A program made the translations under genes and the position numbers. 64,000 nt of DNA, from contig NZ_JAUQSX010000001.1 of the NCBI RefSeq assembly GCF_030581005.1, forward strand, positions 806,001 through 870,000. The letters run 5' to 3'. The first letter of the stretch is position 1; each line of letters begins with the position of its first letter. Source of the DNA: Hymenobacter mellowenesis. Lineage in GTDB: Bacteria; Bacteroidota; Bacteroidia; Cytophagales; Hymenobacteraceae. The notes beneath the pieces were generated by a model. It made no database searches. It had not been told where the DNA came from and saw only the letters and a program-made list of their open reading frames with translations. This document shows, piece by piece, positions 18,329 to 26,729 of the stretch.

Positions 18329-19000
18329 ATGGCCCGGCGTTTCAAACTCATTTTTAGGATGCTGAGCTGCTTGCTAAGCGTAAGCAGCTGCCAGACGGTA
18401 TTTCAAAGTTTGTATGGCATGCATGGACTGCGGGCCGTACCGCCGGTTGAGTTGCAAAAGTTGGCCGGCCGCTATGGCATTCCGGCCCATCAGGTTTTCG
18501 TGCTGGATACCAGCTACCGGACCTTTCTTTCGCACCTGCACCAGCACGATTCTGTAGCGGCTAAGAATCACTACCAGCCGTTGCAGGCGGCTTACTACGA
18601 CCGGGCGGGCCGGTTGCAGTCGTTTTATATCAACTGCTACGCCGGGGGCTTCCCCAACCTTGCCTGGAACGCCGCCGGCGGGCTCAACCAGTTTCCACCC
18701 AAGCCCCAGGCCCCTATCGACACGGCCCTGCCCCTCTCCGAATACCTGACCTATCTGCGGCAGCCCAATGGCCAGCCCCTGCCGGCCCAGCCCCTAACCA
18801 AGCACACCGTCATTATTCAGTGGAGCCGGTTTATGGGGCGCCAGAGCCGACGTCTGATACAAGCCGCCCAGCGCAATGCTGCGCTGGCAAGCCCGCAAAA
18901 TGCCGTTCGGCTTCTATTCGTGAACAACGACAACCTGGCCACCTACCTGGAAACCCGGCAGGCTCAACTTGAAGCCAAATCAAAGCTGGTGGCTCAGTGA
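18329..19000 (+). CDS. Putative lipoprotein, function unknown
   Basis: The 223-residue product starts with a basic n-region and hydrophobic core ending SVSSC, so Cys21 may be lipidated. The rest is soluble, with YYDRAGRLQSFYINCYAGGF and KHTVIIQWSRFMGRQS; no domain is recognised. The ATG at 18329 directly follows the T-run of a terminator; the alternative ATG at 18359 would still leave a short lipoprotein signal. Transcription must therefore come from readthrough or a promoter hidden in this short stretch. A terminator follows at 19067. Confidence 0.7.
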   Translation: MARRFKLIFRMLSCLLSVSSCQTVFQSLYGMHGLRAVPPVELQKLAGRYGIPAHQVFVLDTSYRTFLSHLHQHDSVAAKNHYQPLQAAYYDRAGRLQSFYINCYAGGFPNLAWNAAGGLNQFPPKPQAPIDTALPLSEYLTYLRQPNGQPLPAQPLTKHTVIIQWSRFMGRQSRRLIQAAQRNAALASPQNAVRLLFVNNDNLATYLETRQAQLEAKSKLVAQ

Positions 19001-19066
19001 ATCTCCTGCTTTGGATTCGAAACGGAGCCGGTGCGGGGTTGTACCCCGTTGCAGCTACTGACGAGC

Positions 19067-19100
19067 AAAAAAAGGTCCCTCCGTTTCCGAAGGGGCCTTT
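19067..19100 (+). terminator. Terminator between convergent genes
   Basis: AAAAAAAGGTCCCT pairs with AGGGGCCTTT around a 10-base loop, with one G-T pair. A-run and T-run on both sides would serve both converging genes. Confidence 0.75.
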
Positions 19101-19103
19101 CGC

Positions 19104-19520
19104 TTATGTCAGCGGCGAAGGCGTGGGCTCATTGTCAGCTTCATCGGTTTCAAGAGGTGCGACCAGAGGAGGCAACAGGGTCGGGCGCTTGGGGTCGAGG
19201 CCGAACCGATTCGGCCCGATGGTGCCCTGCACAAACTGCATTCCGGCGCCCAGTATGTAGCTCACAATGGGCAGAAAGGCTATCAAAAACCACCAGCCTC
19301 GCAAATTCAGGTCGTGCAATCGCAGCAAGGCCTGAATGATGCAGAGGTAAACCACGGCCAGCAGGGCCACAAAAACCGCCAGGCCAACCATACCAGGTAC
19401 TTCGGCCGCGTAGAGCAGTCCGGGAATGGCGTAAACGCCAATTCCCAGGGCATAGAGCGCAACTACCCGCAGAAAATAATCCCGGCGCCGCAAGCGGCCA
19501 GCAGCAGTAAAAAAGGCCAT
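19104..19520 (-). CDS. DUF805 family inner-membrane protein
   Basis: The 138-residue protein has about four hydrophobic segments and the family signature RLHDLNLRGWWFLIAFLPIV near residues 66-85, followed by GTIGPNRFGLDPK. DUF805 proteins are small membrane proteins of unknown function, often near envelope genes. The tail after residue 115 is Pro and acid rich. It lies downstream of nothing obvious on its strand; lipA is next upstream by 32 bases and could be co-transcribed with it. Confidence 0.88.
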   Translation of the reverse strand: MAFFTAAGRLRRRDYFLRVVALYALGIGVYAIPGLLYAAEVPGMVGLAVFVALLAVVYLCIIQALLRLHDLNLRGWWFLIAFLPIVSYILGAGMQFVQGTIGPNRFGLDPKRPTLLPPLVAPLETDEADNEPTPSPLT

Positions 19521-19552
19521 AAATCAATTTTTCGGCCTAATGTACAGCAAAT

Positions 19553-20446
19553 TTATACCGGCACGTTCACGTGGCGCTCAGCGTGGTAGGAGCTGCGCAC
19601 CAGCGGGCCGCTTTCCACGTATTTGAGGCCCCGCTTCAAGCCTTCTTCGCGGTAGTGGGCAAATTGGTCGGGGGTGATGAACTCGGCCACGTCGAGGTGG
19701 CGCTTGGTGGGCTGCAGGTACTGGCCGAGGGTGAGGATGTCGAGGCCGTTGGCCACGAGGTCATCCATGGCCTGATACAGCTCGTCGGCCTTCTCGCCCA
19801 GGCCCAGCATTATGCCAGATTTGGTGCGGTGGCCGGCCTGCTTGGTGCGGCGGATTTGCTCCAGGCTGCGGTCGTAGCGGGCCTGGGGGCGCACGAGGCG
19901 GTAGAGGCTGCCCACGGTTTCGATGTTGTGCGAAATCACTTCCTGGCCGCCCGAAATCATCACCTCCAGCGCGTCCCAGTTGGCTTTCACGTCCGGAATC
20001 AGGGTTTCGATGGTGGTGCCGGGCGAGAGCTGCTTGGTGAGCACCACGGTTTCGCGCCACACGCTGGCGCCGCGGTCCTTGAGCTCGTCGCGGTTCACCG
20101 AAGTGATGACGGCGTGCTTCACTTTCATGAGGGCAATGGCTTCGGCCACGCGGCGGGGCTCGTCGAGGTCGTACTCGGTGGGGCGGCCGGTGGCCACGGC
20201 GCAAAACGAGCACGAGCGGGTGCAGATGTTGCCCAGAATCATGAACGTGGCCGTGCCAGCGCCCCAGCACTCGCCCATGTTGGGGCAGTTGCCGCTTTCG
20301 CAGATGGTGTGCAGCTTGTGCTCATCCACGAGGCGGCGCACGGCGGCGTATTCTTCGCCCACGGGCAGCTTCACGCGCAGCCAGTCGGGCTTGCGGGGGC
20401 GAGCGGGGGCAGCCGTTTCGGGCTGAATAACGGGCAAGTCAATCAT
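19553..20446 (-). CDS. lipA: Lipoyl synthase
   Basis: This 297-residue radical SAM enzyme inserts two sulfurs into protein-bound octanoyl groups. Both iron-sulfur clusters are visible: the auxiliary cluster at Cys49, Cys54 and Cys60 in [12 protein letters not shown], and the radical SAM cluster at Cys75, Cys79 and Cys82 in CTRSCSFC. The C-terminal serine ligand region VRSSYHAE is present. Its product cofactor serves 2-oxoacid dehydrogenases, such as the E1 encoded at 23765, and the glycine cleavage H-protein that works with gcvP. The lipB gene is not in the window. Confidence 0.97.
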   Translation of the reverse strand: MIDLPVIQPETAAPARPRKPDWLRVKLPVGEEYAAVRRLVDEHKLHTICESGNCPNMGECWGAGTATFMILGNICTRSCSFCAVATGRPTEYDLDEPRRVAEAIALMKVKHAVITSVNRDELKDRGASVWRETVVLTKQLSPGTTIETLIPDVKANWDALEVMISGGQEVISHNIETVGSLYRLVRPQARYDRSLEQIRRTKQAGHRTKSGIMLGLGEKADELYQAMDDLVANGLDILTLGQYLQPTKRHLDVAEFITPDQFAHYREEGLKRGLKYVESGPLVRSSYHAERHVNVPV

Positions 20447-20542
20447 CTTCAGTTATCGATTAGCAGTTGACGGAGCACATCAACCCTATGCAAAAGCAAT
20501 TCGCCGCCAAAACGTTTCAACCAAACGGCTACACAAAAATAA

Positions 20543-20578
20543 GCACGAACGGCTGCGCCTGGGCGCAGCCGTTCGTGC
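20543..20578 (-). terminator. Terminator downstream of the outer-membrane protein gene
   Basis: GCACGAACGGCTGCGCC pairs with its complement GGCGCAGCCGTTCGTGC around a 2-base centre. On the minus strand it is followed by TTATTTTT, so it ends transcripts coming from 21517. Confidence 0.8.
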
Positions 20579-20635
20579 CGGATGGGGCACGGCCCCTTAG
20601 CTGTTCACTATCAAGCCATCACCGGGGCTGGCGCG

Positions 20636-21517
20636 CTACGAGCGGTGCCCGAAATACAGCGTGAGGTACACGGAGGGGAAGAACTGGCGGTTGACAGCCT
20701 GGTCTTCGGGGCGGCTGTAAGGGCTGAGGATGACCATACGCTTGGTGAAGGCCTCCACCAGCACGCCCACTTCCAGGCCGGTCACGGCGTCGCGGTAGCG
20801 GCCATACTCGAAGCTCAGGCCGCCGCGCACGTGGAAGCCCGGCACCACCTTGGTGTCGCTGATGCCGCTGAAGAGCGGGCCGTGGTCGAGAATGGCTCCC
20901 GGGGAGGTATGCTTGAGCGGGTCGTACTGCTCGTTCACGATTTCGTCGCTGGCCACGTTGATGACCTGCGTGCGCGCCGCCGTGTAGTCGTAGCTGATGT
21001 AGTAGGGCATGAGCAGGCCGATGGACGGCCCCACGCTCAGCAGGCCGTTCACCTGCACGCCGGCATCGGCGGCTTTGCGGAACAGGATGCGCTGCATGCC
21101 AATGGACGGGCGCAGCACAAACGCGTAGTTGGTTTTGCGGTCGATGTAGCTGCCGCCCACGACGGTGTTGATGCGCTCCTCTTTCGCGTTTTTCAGCATC
21201 ACTCCCTCTAGGCTCCAAAAGCGCAGCAGCCGGTCGTCGAGCACGCGGGTGGAACGGATGGAAGCGCCCCCGAGCAGGCCGCCCTGGGTGTTGAAGTTGA
21301 TGCCGTAGACGAACTCCTTGCTGTACGACTGCTCATCGGACGGTGCATCGGGCACCGGCGCGGGGCGCGTGGGCGCCTGAGCCGGCGTTTCGGATGCCGT
21401 CGGAGCCGGGCGCGATGCAGGAGCTACGGGGCGCGCGGGGCGGTCCTGCGCCTGGGCAGCCGTGGCCAGGCCGACAGCCGCCAGTAAGCCAAGATAACGG
21501 GAAAAGGAAGGAAGCAT
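20636..21517 (-). CDS. Outer-membrane beta-barrel protein (putative)
   Basis: The 293-residue product has a signal peptide ending ATAAQAQ, then a Pro/Ala-rich linker (residues 26-60), then alternating beta strands rich in Gly and aromatic residues, ending in YLTLYFGHRS, a terminal-strand-like motif. These features fit a PorT-like or generic Bacteroidota outer-membrane barrel. The partner or substrate is unknown. A terminator follows and lipA lies beyond it. Confidence 0.75.
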   Translation of the reverse strand: MLPSFSRYLGLLAAVGLATAAQAQDRPARPVAPASRPAPTASETPAQAPTRPAPVPDAPSDEQSYSKEFVYGINFNTQGGLLGGASIRSTRVLDDRLLRFWSLEGVMLKNAKEERINTVVGGSYIDRKTNYAFVLRPSIGMQRILFRKAADAGVQVNGLLSVGPSIGLLMPYYISYDYTAARTQVINVASDEIVNEQYDPLKHTSPGAILDHGPLFSGISDTKVVPGFHVRGGLSFEYGRYRDAVTGLEVGVLVEAFTKRMVILSPYSRPEDQAVNRQFFPSVYLTLYFGHRS

Positions 21518-21624
21518 AAATCAACCGAAAAAGAGCCGTTGCCGGCGCCACCGGAGCGGCGCACGGCATAATACGTAATTTAGCGAAAGAAGAAACTACT
21601 TGGTAAAGGTAACTCGCTGACTTG

Positions 21625-22032
21625 ATGAACACCGCCACCGCCCGCTACGCCGGCCACCTCCGCACCGAAGCCACGCACGTCGCTTCCGGCACCCTTATTC
21701 AAACCGACGCGCCCGTGGACAACCACGGCCGGGGCGAAGCGTTTTCGCCCACCGACCTGGTGAGCGCCGCGCTGGGCTCGTGCATGATGACAATCATGGG
21801 CATCGTAGCCGAGCGCCACGCCTGGGACCTGGTGGGCACCACCTGGGCCGTGACGAAGCACATGAGCCCGGAGCCGCCGCGCCGCATCGCCCAAATCGAC
21901 GTGACGTTTGAACTGCCCGCCGCCCTCGCCCCCGCCGACCGCACCGTGCTGGAGCGCGCCGCTCTCACCTGCCCCGTGGCCTTGAGCCTGCACCCGGACA
22001 TCAAGCAGAACGTAGTGTTTGAGTATCGGTAG
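21625..22032 (+). CDS. OsmC/Ohr family peroxide-related protein
   Basis: The 135-residue protein has the OsmC fold signatures FSPTDLVSAALGSCMMTIMG (residues 40-59) and the second redox cysteine Cys116 in ALTCPVALSLHP; Cys53 is the first. OsmC proteins reduce organic hydroperoxides with thiol donors in the cytoplasm. The ATG at 21625 was chosen over an overlapping TTG three bases earlier. YtxJ, a bacillithiol-linked redox protein, is encoded convergently just beyond a class A palindrome. The OsmC call is firm; its exact substrate is not. Confidence 0.93.
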   Translation: MNTATARYAGHLRTEATHVASGTLIQTDAPVDNHGRGEAFSPTDLVSAALGSCMMTIMGIVAERHAWDLVGTTWAVTKHMSPEPPRRIAQIDVTFELPAALAPADRTVLERAALTCPVALSLHPDIKQNVVFEYR

Positions 22033-22056
22033 AGAGAAATGATTTTTTGATGGTAT

Positions 22057-22148
22057 CGTCATGCTGAGCGAAGTCGAAGCATCTCTACCGCAATACTAAA
22101 ACTGATTAGTTGCGCGGTAGAGATGCTTCGACTTCGCTCAGCATGACG
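22057..22148. repeat. Class A palindromic repeat
   Basis: CGTCATGCTGAGCGAAGTCG and its continuation GAAGCATCTCTACCGCAA pair with the reverse complement at 22112-22148. The arms are about 38 bases and nearly perfect, with a short loop of about 16 bases. It lies between the convergent osmC-like gene and ytxJ. Confidence 0.93.
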
Positions 22149-22176
22149 TTCTTTTTTTGCTTTCTAACTGTCCATC

Positions 22177-22518
22177 CTACTTAACCACCGCCTGCACGTC
22201 GCTCAGGCGGATGCCCATGTGCGAGGCGTCGTAGGTGCATTCGCCGTCTTTGATGAGCAGCAGTTGCGGCGACTCGTGGCGCACACCGAATTGCTCGGCA
22301 ATCTGGGCCGAGAGGGGGCGGAAGCGCAGCAAATCGAGGTAGTAGATGGGCAGGTCGAGGCCGCTGTCGGCCCACTGGCGCTCAATCTTGCCCTTGGCCG
22401 CCGCGCTGATGGAGCAGGTGGTGCTGTGCTTGAAAATAAGAACCGGCTGCTCGTGCGAGGCCTGGGCCAGGTCGATGAGCTGTTCGGGTTGGGTGAGCGG
22501 AAGCCAGGGGGTGGACAT
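22177..22518 (-). CDS. ytxJ: YtxJ-type bacillithiol-linked monothiol redox protein
   Basis: The 113-residue protein has a thioredoxin-like fold with a single cysteine in FKHSTTCSISAAAKG (Cys35), the pattern of YtxJ (BrxC), a monothiol bacilliredoxin that removes bacillithiol from oxidised proteins. It also has IYYLDLLRFRPLSAQIAE and the cis-proline-like HESPQLLLIKDG. The bshC gene elsewhere in the window agrees with a bacillithiol-using organism. No other gene shares its strand nearby. Confidence 0.9.
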   Translation of the reverse strand: MSTPWLPLTQPEQLIDLAQASHEQPVLIFKHSTTCSISAAAKGKIERQWADSGLDLPIYYLDLLRFRPLSAQIAEQFGVRHESPQLLLIKDGECTYDASHMGIRLSDVQAVVK

Positions 22519-22636
22519 GGGAAATGCTGGATAAATAGCGAATGATGCAAAGGCCGCACCGGCTTGCCCAGGGCAGCCGGCGGACGCTCCGAAAGACTAC
22601 AACAGTTTTGGAGCTAGTTGATTCCCACGGGGCCGG

Positions 22637-23032
22637 TCATTTTTTTTCGTCGTTGCGGCTGGCCATGCGGTTGCGCTGGCGCTTTTCCTTGCGCACGAGG
22701 GTGGTGGTTTTGTCGCGGCGCAGGCCCAGCAGGCCAGCGGGCTTCACGTTAGGCGCAGTGCCTTTTTTGTAGTTCACGTCGCGGCTCGTCTCGGTTTGGG
22801 GCTGCGTGCTTTTGCCGCGCTTGAGCTGCTCGGCCGTCACATCGAGGTGGCTTTCCTTAAAGGGCGAATCGGTGCGCCTGGCCTCGCGCAGGGCGCGGCG
22901 GTTGGCGGCCTTCACCTGGGCCGGCTTGGCGTCCACAATTTGGGCCTGCGCGGTCTCGCTGCCCAGACACAGCGCAACGGCCAGCACCAGCCAGGCGACG
23001 CTAGGGCTTGCCGCCGCCATCAGGCGCGGCAT
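22637..23032 (-). CDS. Small secreted basic protein, function unknown
   Basis: The 131-residue product has a signal peptide ending SETAQAQ after residue 33 and then a strongly basic, low-complexity mature part rich in Lys, Arg and Thr. No domain is recognised. Its start overlaps the 3' end of the preceding gene (23001-23537) by 32 bases in another frame, which suggests translational coupling. An alternative ATG at 23020 gives almost the same signal peptide. The in-frame extension to 23104 lies wholly inside the neighbour and is unlikely. Confidence 0.7.
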   Translation of the reverse strand: MPRLMAAASPSVAWLVLAVALCLGSETAQAQIVDAKPAQVKAANRRALREARRTDSPFKESHLDVTAEQLKRGKSTQPQTETSRDVNYKKGTAPNVKPAGLLGLRRDKTTTLVRKEKRQRNRMASRNDEKK

Positions 23033-23537
23033 CGGGCGCTGCTTCTTCTTTAGGAGCTTTTGGTGAGGCACCATGCTCGTAATCAGGTTTCTTATGGAGG
23101 CCATACTTGAAGAAGTTACGGATAGATTGCCAGGGATGGAACGACTTGGTTTGCTTATTCACCTTGCGGCGCTTGAGCTTGGGCTTTTTCATGAGCCCCT
23201 TTTTATCGTAGCGCACGGTCGACTTTTCGGGCAGGGTGCGGGCCGCTGCCGCCTCTGTCGGGGCCGTGATGGTGCCACCGCTAGGTGTTGACACATCGGT
23301 AGCGGCTTCTTCCGCGTCGGAGCCGCCCTTCTTGGCATTCTTCTCCGTGTCGTGCTGGAACGCCAGCATCTTCTTTTCTTTTTCCTTCTTGGCCTTCTGC
23401 TGGGCGATGTACTCGGGCGAAGGCTTGGGCGTGGGCAGACGGTAGGGATGGAACACCTTGTGGTAGAGCGTGCAACTGCTCAGCAGCCATACGCCCAGCA
23501 AGCACCGGAGAACAACGGAAGGTATACGATATATCAC
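23001..23537 (-). CDS. Lysine-rich putative lipoprotein
   Basis: The 178-residue product has a signal peptide ending LLSSC (Cys22) and a hydrophilic mature part with a charged coiled-coil-like stretch KAKKEKEKKMLAFQHDTEK and a basic segment KKPKLKRRKVNKQTK, then a Pro/Ala-rich tail. Unknown function. Its end overlaps the start of the secreted basic protein gene at 23032, so the two likely form an envelope pair. A class A palindrome lies 93 bases upstream of its start. Confidence 0.72.
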   Translation of the reverse strand: MIYRIPSVVLRCLLGVWLLSSCTLYHKVFHPYRLPTPKPSPEYIAQQKAKKEKEKKMLAFQHDTEKNAKKGGSDAEEAATDVSTPSGGTITAPTEAAAARTLPEKSTVRYDKKGLMKKPKLKRRKVNKQTKSFHPWQSIRNFFKYGLHKKPDYEHGASPKAPKEEAAPDAAPDGGGKP

Positions 23538-23630
23538 CGTAAGACGGACAAAATCAGGAAGGAAGCAGAAGACAAAGTACGGCGTGTCCGCGCTAAAATC
23601 GCGCCACTCTTAGGTAGCGGGCAAGAGGAA

Positions 23631-23753
23631 CGTCATGTCGAGTGCAGTCGAGACATCTCGCTTATGGTAGTAAACTCTGTCAATTGAATTACTTCGGCAC
23701 GCGAGATGTCTCGGCTGCGCTCGACATGACATTCTCGGTAAGCTCGACATGAC
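23631..23753. repeat. Class A palindromic repeat (ATGTCGAG variant) with duplicated right tip
   Basis: CGTCATGTCGAGTGCAGTCG and GAGACATCTCGC pair with GCGAGATGTCTCGGCTGCGC and TCGACATGAC at 23701-23730. A second copy of the right tip, GCTCGACATGACG, follows at 23741-23753. Confidence 0.9.
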
Positions 23754-23764
23754 GGTCTTATTGC

Positions 23765-25765
23765 TTAATAATTGCGCAGGGCCTGCACCTGCTCGCGCAG
23801 CCGCTGCTGGGGCAGGAAGGCCGCTTCCAGCGGCGGCGCGAACGGAATGGCCGTATCGAGCGAGGCCACGCGGCGCACCGGCGCGTCGAGGTGCTCGAAG
23901 CAGTTCTCCCCTATCCAAGCCGCGATTTCGCCGCCGATGCCGCCGGTCATCGTGTCTTCGTGCAGGATGAGGACGCGGCCGTTTTTGAGTACGGTGCGGC
24001 GCACCGCTTCTTGGTCCCAGGGCAGCAGGGTGCGCAGGTCGAGCACGTCGGCCGACACGCCCAGGTCCTGGCACACGTCGAGGGCCCAGCGCACGCCCAT
24101 GCCGTAGGTGATGATGCTCAGCTCATTGCCCTCGGCCGCCAGCGCGGCCTGGCCGATGGGCGTGGTGTAGTAGGCCGCCGGCACCGGGCCCGACATGCTG
24201 CGGTAAAGCATTTTGTGCTCGAAATACAGCACCGGATTGGGGTCTTCGAAGGCGGCGCAGAGCAGGCCCTTGGCGTCGTGCGGGTTGCTGGGGTACACCA
24301 CTTTCAGGCCGGGCACGTGCGTGAACCAGGCCTCGTTGCTCTGCGAGTGGAACGGGCCGGCCGCCGAGCCCGCGCCGGTGGGCATGCGAATAACGACGTC
24401 GGCGTTCTGGCCCCAGCGGTAGTGGCTCTTGGCTAGGTTGTTCACAATCTGGTTGAAGCCGCAAGTCACGAAATCGGCGAACTGCATCTCGACCATGCTT
24501 TTCTTCTTCTTAATGCTCAGGCCCAGGCCAATGCCCACAATGGCTGACTCGCAGAGCGGCGTATTCCGCACCCGCGCCTTGCCAAACGCCGCCACGAAGC
24601 CTTCCGTGATTTTAAACACCCCGCCGTAGTCGGCAATGTCCTGGCCCATGAGCACGAGGTCGGGGTAGCGCTCCATGCTCTGCTTCATCCCTTCAGAAAT
24701 GGCGTCGATGAAGCGCTTTTCGGGCGCGGCGCTACCCGCTGGCGCGTCCGTCACGGGCGCTTCGAAGGGCTGGTACATATCCGCTATTTCCTCCTGAATG
24801 TCGGCTGTGGGCATGGGCACCGCATCGGCTTCCTGCAGGCCGGCCTCGATGGCGGCTTTGATGGTTTCGCGGATGCTGTGGCGGGCGGTTTCGGTGAGGA
24901 TGCCTTCGGCCAGCAGCCATTTTTCGTAGTTTTCGACCGGGTCTTTGGCGGCCCATTCTTCCATCAGGCTCTGGGGCACGTACTTGGTGCCGCTGGCTTC
25001 CTCGTGGCCGCGCATGCGGAACGTGAGGGCTTCGACGAGCACCGGGCGCGGGTTTTCGCGCAGGTCCTCGGCCAGGCGCTTTACGGTGGTGTACACTTCC
25101 AGCACGTTGTTGCCGTCGACCTGCACGGCTTCCATACCATAGGCGGGGCCTTTGTCGACGAAGGACTTGAAGCGGAACTGCTCGTTGCTAGGCGTGCTGA
25201 GGCCGTAGCCGTTGTTTTCAATCATGAAAATGACGGGCAGCTGCCACACGGCGGCCACGTTCAGGGCCTCGTGGAAGTCACCTTCGGAAGCGCCGCCGTC
25301 GCCGCTGTAGGTCAGCGTGACTTTAGGCTTTTTATCGAGCAAATCGGCTAGGGCAATGCCGCCGGCCACGGCCAGCTGCGGGCCGAGGTGCGAAATCATG
25401 CCCACGATGTGGTGCTCGTTGGTACCGAAGTGGAAGCTGCGGTCGCGGCCCTTGGTATAGCCCGTGCGCTTGCCTTGCCACTGCGCAAAGAGGCGCCCCA
25501 GCGGCACCTCACGGCCCGTGAACACGCCCAGGTTGCGGTGCAGCGGCAGAATGTACTCGTCGGATTCCAGCGCCAGCGTGCTGCCCACCGAAATGGCTTC
25601 CTGCCCGATGCCCGAAAACCACTTACTTACTTTGCCCTGGCGCAGCAGAATCAGCATTTTTTCCTCAATCAGCCGCGGGCGCAGCAGGTGCTGGTAGAGG
25701 TGCAGTAGGGTTTCGTTAGAGAGGTCTTGACGGTCGAACCGAAGGGCGACAGCAGCTGGAGTCAT
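23765..25765 (-). CDS. 2-oxoacid dehydrogenase E1, fused alpha and beta subunits
   Basis: The 666-residue protein joins an E1 alpha part (residues about 1-330) and an E1 beta part (about 345-666), usually separate chains. E1 uses thiamine diphosphate to decarboxylate a 2-oxoacid and load lipoyl E2. The cofactor motif runs from GDGGASEGDFHEALNV (155-170) to ENN (183-185). The beta part has KRFIDAISEGMKQSMERYPD and MPTGAGSAAGPFHSQSNEAW. Such fusions are typical of Bacteroidota, acting on branched-chain 2-oxoacids or pyruvate; specificity is not clear. ATG at 25765 fits the promoter at 25791. Lipoate comes from the lipA route. Confidence 0.93.
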   Translation of the reverse strand: MTPAAVALRFDRQDLSNETLLHLYQHLLRPRLIEEKMLILLRQGKVSKWFSGIGQEAISVGSTLALESDEYILPLHRNLGVFTGREVPLGRLFAQWQGKRTGYTKGRDRSFHFGTNEHHIVGMISHLGPQLAVAGGIALADLLDKKPKVTLTYSGDGGASEGDFHEALNVAAVWQLPVIFMIENNGYGLSTPSNEQFRFKSFVDKGPAYGMEAVQVDGNNVLEVYTTVKRLAEDLRENPRPVLVEALTFRMRGHEEASGTKYVPQSLMEEWAAKDPVENYEKWLLAEGILTETARHSIRETIKAAIEAGLQEADAVPMPTADIQEEIADMYQPFEAPVTDAPAGSAAPEKRFIDAISEGMKQSMERYPDLVLMGQDIADYGGVFKITEGFVAAFGKARVRNTPLCESAIVGIGLGLSIKKKKSMVEMQFADFVTCGFNQIVNNLAKSHYRWGQNADVVIRMPTGAGSAAGPFHSQSNEAWFTHVPGLKVVYPSNPHDAKGLLCAAFEDPNPVLYFEHKMLYRSMSGPVPAAYYTTPIGQAALAAEGNELSIITYGMGVRWALDVCQDLGVSADVLDLRTLLPWDQEAVRRTVLKNGRVLILHEDTMTGGIGGEIAAWIGENCFEHLDAPVRRVASLDTAIPFAPPLEAAFLPQQRLREQVQALRNY

Positions 25766-25790
25766 GGCAAATGGGGTGGGTTGGGAGGCA

Positions 25791-25798
25791 CAAAGGTA
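25791..25798 (-). promoter_or_regulatory. Promoter -7 element of the E1 gene
   Basis: On the minus strand this is TACCTTTG, an exact -7 match, 25 bases before the E1 start codon. No strong -33 match is visible at normal spacing. Confidence 0.6.
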
Positions 25799-25815
25799 GC
25801 GGACGCGGCGGCGGC

Positions 25816-25823
25816 TATATTTG
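25816..25823 (+). promoter_or_regulatory. Promoter -7 element of the divergent gene at 25855
   Basis: TATATTTG fits TAnnTTTG, 31 bases before the ATG at 25855. With the minus-strand element at 25791-25798 it forms a back-to-back promoter pair. Confidence 0.55.
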
Positions 25824-25854
25824 AGCATCGGTCTTTCCTTTTCCGTTTCGGTTT

Positions 25855-26547
25855 ATGCGCCCGTTAATGGTTCTTTGCTTCGGGCTGCTGGCGGCAAAAA
25901 CTGCCACAGGCCAGTCGCTGCCCGCCGCGCTGCCTTCGCAATGGGGCTGGGGCGCGCGCGGCGCACTGGGCTACAGCACCGGCCCGTATCGCAACAGCAA
26001 TGCCAGGGGCGAAGACACTTTCAGCTACCCCAGTGCCGCCGTGGGCCTGGTCCTGACCCGTTACGTGGCTAAGCCCCGGGCCAGCATCGGCCTGGAGGCG
26101 CTGATAGAGTATAACCTGGTAAAGGTGACGTACCAGCGGGCCACGCCTGAACCGGTTTACCATCCGCAAACCGTGTTTCAGGGGCGGCTATTCGTGCCGC
26201 TCTACTTGCGCACGGGCACCCCGGCCAGCGTGTTGCACGGGCTGCTGGGCGCCGGGCCGGTGCTGGCCCTGTTCCGCTCGGCGCCGGATGCCGCCTATTC
26301 CCCGCGCGCCGCCGAGCTGGCGCTGCTGCTGGGCGCGGAGGTACGCCTGGCGCCCTGGCACCGCTACGAAACCACTTTTGGCCTGCGACTGCGCGCCTCG
26401 CTCACGCCTTCCTACGAGTACAGCTACCCGGTTTACTACACCACCAGCCAAGGCGCCCACGTCGCCGCCGAAAGCCGCGATGTGGGCTTTAGTCCCTGGC
26501 TTGGTTTCACCCTCGCCACTACTTTTTACCCGGCGGCCGCGCAGTAG
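25855..26547 (+). CDS. Putative outer-membrane protein
   Basis: The 230-residue product has a signal peptide ending KTATGQ (about residue 20). The mature part alternates short polar loops with strands rich in Gly, Tyr and Leu (GARGALGYSTGPY, PRASIGLEALIEY, RYETTFGLRLRASLTPSYEY) and ends in GFTLATTFYP, which fits an eight-stranded PorT-like barrel. No specific family is recognised. It is divergent from the E1 gene. A GC-rich hairpin overlaps its stop codon. Confidence 0.72.
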   Translation: MRPLMVLCFGLLAAKTATGQSLPAALPSQWGWGARGALGYSTGPYRNSNARGEDTFSYPSAAVGLVLTRYVAKPRASIGLEALIEYNLVKVTYQRATPEPVYHPQTVFQGRLFVPLYLRTGTPASVLHGLLGAGPVLALFRSAPDAAYSPRAAELALLLGAEVRLAPWHRYETTFGLRLRASLTPSYEYSYPVYYTTSQGAHVAAESRDVGFSPWLGFTLATTFYPAAAQ

Positions 26548-26572
26548 CCCGCTTGCCCAGGCGGGCTACTGC
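26541..26572. terminator. GC-rich hairpin overlapping a stop codon
   Basis: GCAGTAGCCCGC pairs with GCGGGCTACTGC around TTGCCCAG, and contains the TAG stop of the preceding gene. No T-run follows, so it may protect the 3' end rather than terminate alone. Confidence 0.5.
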
Positions 26573-26678
26573 GCGGGGCCTCGGCGGTGAGGTGGGCGAT
26601 GCCGACCAGCGCCAATAAATCAGCGTTGGGCCAATGGCCGGGGCAGCCCAGGCCTGGCAAATCAGCGGCGGATGTCGG

Positions 26679-26685
26679 TACTTTG
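26679..26685 (+). promoter_or_regulatory. Candidate promoter box before the ArnT-like gene
   Basis: TACTTTG is one base shorter than the -7 consensus. It lies 44 bases before the TTG at 26730 and downstream of the in-frame ATG at 26634, so it supports the later start. Confidence 0.4.
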
Positions 26686-26729
26686 CCGCTCCTGCTGCCC
26701 GATACCCCACCCTGCTGCCTGCATTCGCA

